Assembly (NCBI GenBank): GCA_009760885.1
Contig: CM019714.1
Coordinates: 6,706,812 to 6,770,811, forward strand
Source: Achatina immaculata
Taxonomy: Eukaryota > Mollusca > Gastropoda > Stylommatophora > Achatinidae
Length of the DNA stretch: 64,000 bases
Direction: 5' to 3'
A program made the translations under genes and the position numbers. Positions 63,496-64,000 of this stretch are shown here, one piece after another. Below the pieces are notes generated by a model. The model had not been told where the DNA came from, made no database searches, and was given only the letters and a program-made list of their open reading frames with translations. Numbering within the stretch: the stretch's first letter is position 1; each line of letters begins with the position of its first letter.

Positions 63496-64000
63496 CTGCG
63501 TGTTTCTGATGATTTGTCAAAAATTATTCATCAGAACATTCTAATACTGTAATTTGTAAAGTAAATGTTTCTAAAAATATTTACGTTTGTTCTGGTGCAT
63601 AATATATATGCATGTATTTGTACATAATATTATATGTTCCCCTCTCTCTTTTTTCTCTATCCCTTCTCTCCCCTGGTATACAGTGTAGCATACATACACA
63701 CACTCACACACATAAATATACACACACAAATATATATATATACAATTTTGTTAGAATTCCTGAATATGTTAATTGTTATCAGAAATAAATAGATCGTTCC
63801 GACACTAAAATATGGTTATTTTCCAAAAAAGTTACATAAAACACAGAGAGTTACTAGAAAATGAATAATTTTACTCAACTCTGATGACAAATATAACAAC
63901 ATGTTCTCTTAAATCTCTAGGTGCCATTTTGATGCAGGTTTTTCACTGCCGACGTTTTCAGGCGGACATTTCCATATCCGACAGGTTTTTATGAGGGACA
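63496..64000. other. Probable intron of the membrane-protein gene; nothing else recognised
   Basis: AT-rich sequence with AC/TA microsatellites near 63690-63745. A minus-strand frame near 63900-64000 (CRIWKCPPENVGSEKPASKW) could be a further exon, but I see no good donor site. Confidence 0.35.

Noticed and set aside
63900..64000. Possible further exon of the membrane-protein gene on minus
   Set aside because: The frame is open at the window edge, but no convincing donor site lies near its end.

Overview
This window is eukaryotic nuclear DNA, most likely from a mollusc and probably a gastropod. The evidence is small exons with GT-AG introns, a CYP2-type P450 gene, an H-type lectin gene (a family best known from snails), several animal non-LTR retrotransposon families (RTE/BovB-like, a Jockey/CR1-like family and an I-like family with RNase H), a mariner element and hAT remnants. 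There is no bacterial operon structure, rRNA or CRISPR. Most open frames in the window are reading-frame shadows of minisatellites. The species assignment is inference.

Host genes. (1) A CYP2-clan cytochrome P450 lies on the minus strand and can be assembled from three exons: exon 1 at 40887-41107, exon 2 at 26142-26256 and a large terminal exon at 24368-25546. Intron phases agree and the total is about 504 codons, but the expected start codon position reads ATT. (2) An H-type lectin-like secreted protein lies on the plus strand, with four small exons (51830-51965, 53429-53561, 54883-54991, 59704-59832) giving 168 residues. None of its exons makes a long open frame. (3) The last exon of a membrane protein, with one transmembrane helix and a short basic tail, lies on the minus strand at 63369-63495. 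(4) A possible unrecognised two-exon gene lies on the plus strand at about 48433-49620. The P450 and the lectin are head to head, about 10.7 kb apart.

Layout. 0-4.4 kb: minisatellites and AT-rich DNA. 4.4-20.2 kb: an old, collinear duplicate of the P450-lectin intergenic region at 41.0-51.45 kb. It starts inside a truncated copy of P450 exon 1 and ends before any lectin exon, and it is inflated by LINEs and arrays. 22.15-24.23 kb: a nearly complete I-like LINE 3' half with a perfect 12-bp target duplication. 24.4-41.1 kb: the P450 gene. Its 14.6-kb first intron holds an RTE fragment, a hAT remnant, a Jockey/CR1-like LINE, and a long RTE-like LINE (31.3-37.7 kb) inflated by four minisatellites. 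37.9-39.8 kb: a 46-bp array with an RTE insertion. 41-51.5 kb: the second intergenic copy, with large 34-bp arrays and a young RTE copy. 51.8-60.6 kb: the lectin gene, with an array in every intron and in the putative 3' UTR. 60.7-62.4 kb: a mariner whose transposase frame contains a tenfold 39-bp repeat. 62.4-64 kb: short arrays and the membrane-protein exon.

The dominant theme is repeated local birth of minisatellites with units of about 22-68 bp, many of them 31-46 bp. Several clearly grew from a recognisable older sequence: the coding sequence of an RTE LINE (four times), a mariner transposase, and the 5' splice site of P450 exon 2. All coordinates and translations were read by eye. Family assignments rest on motif recognition, not on database searches.
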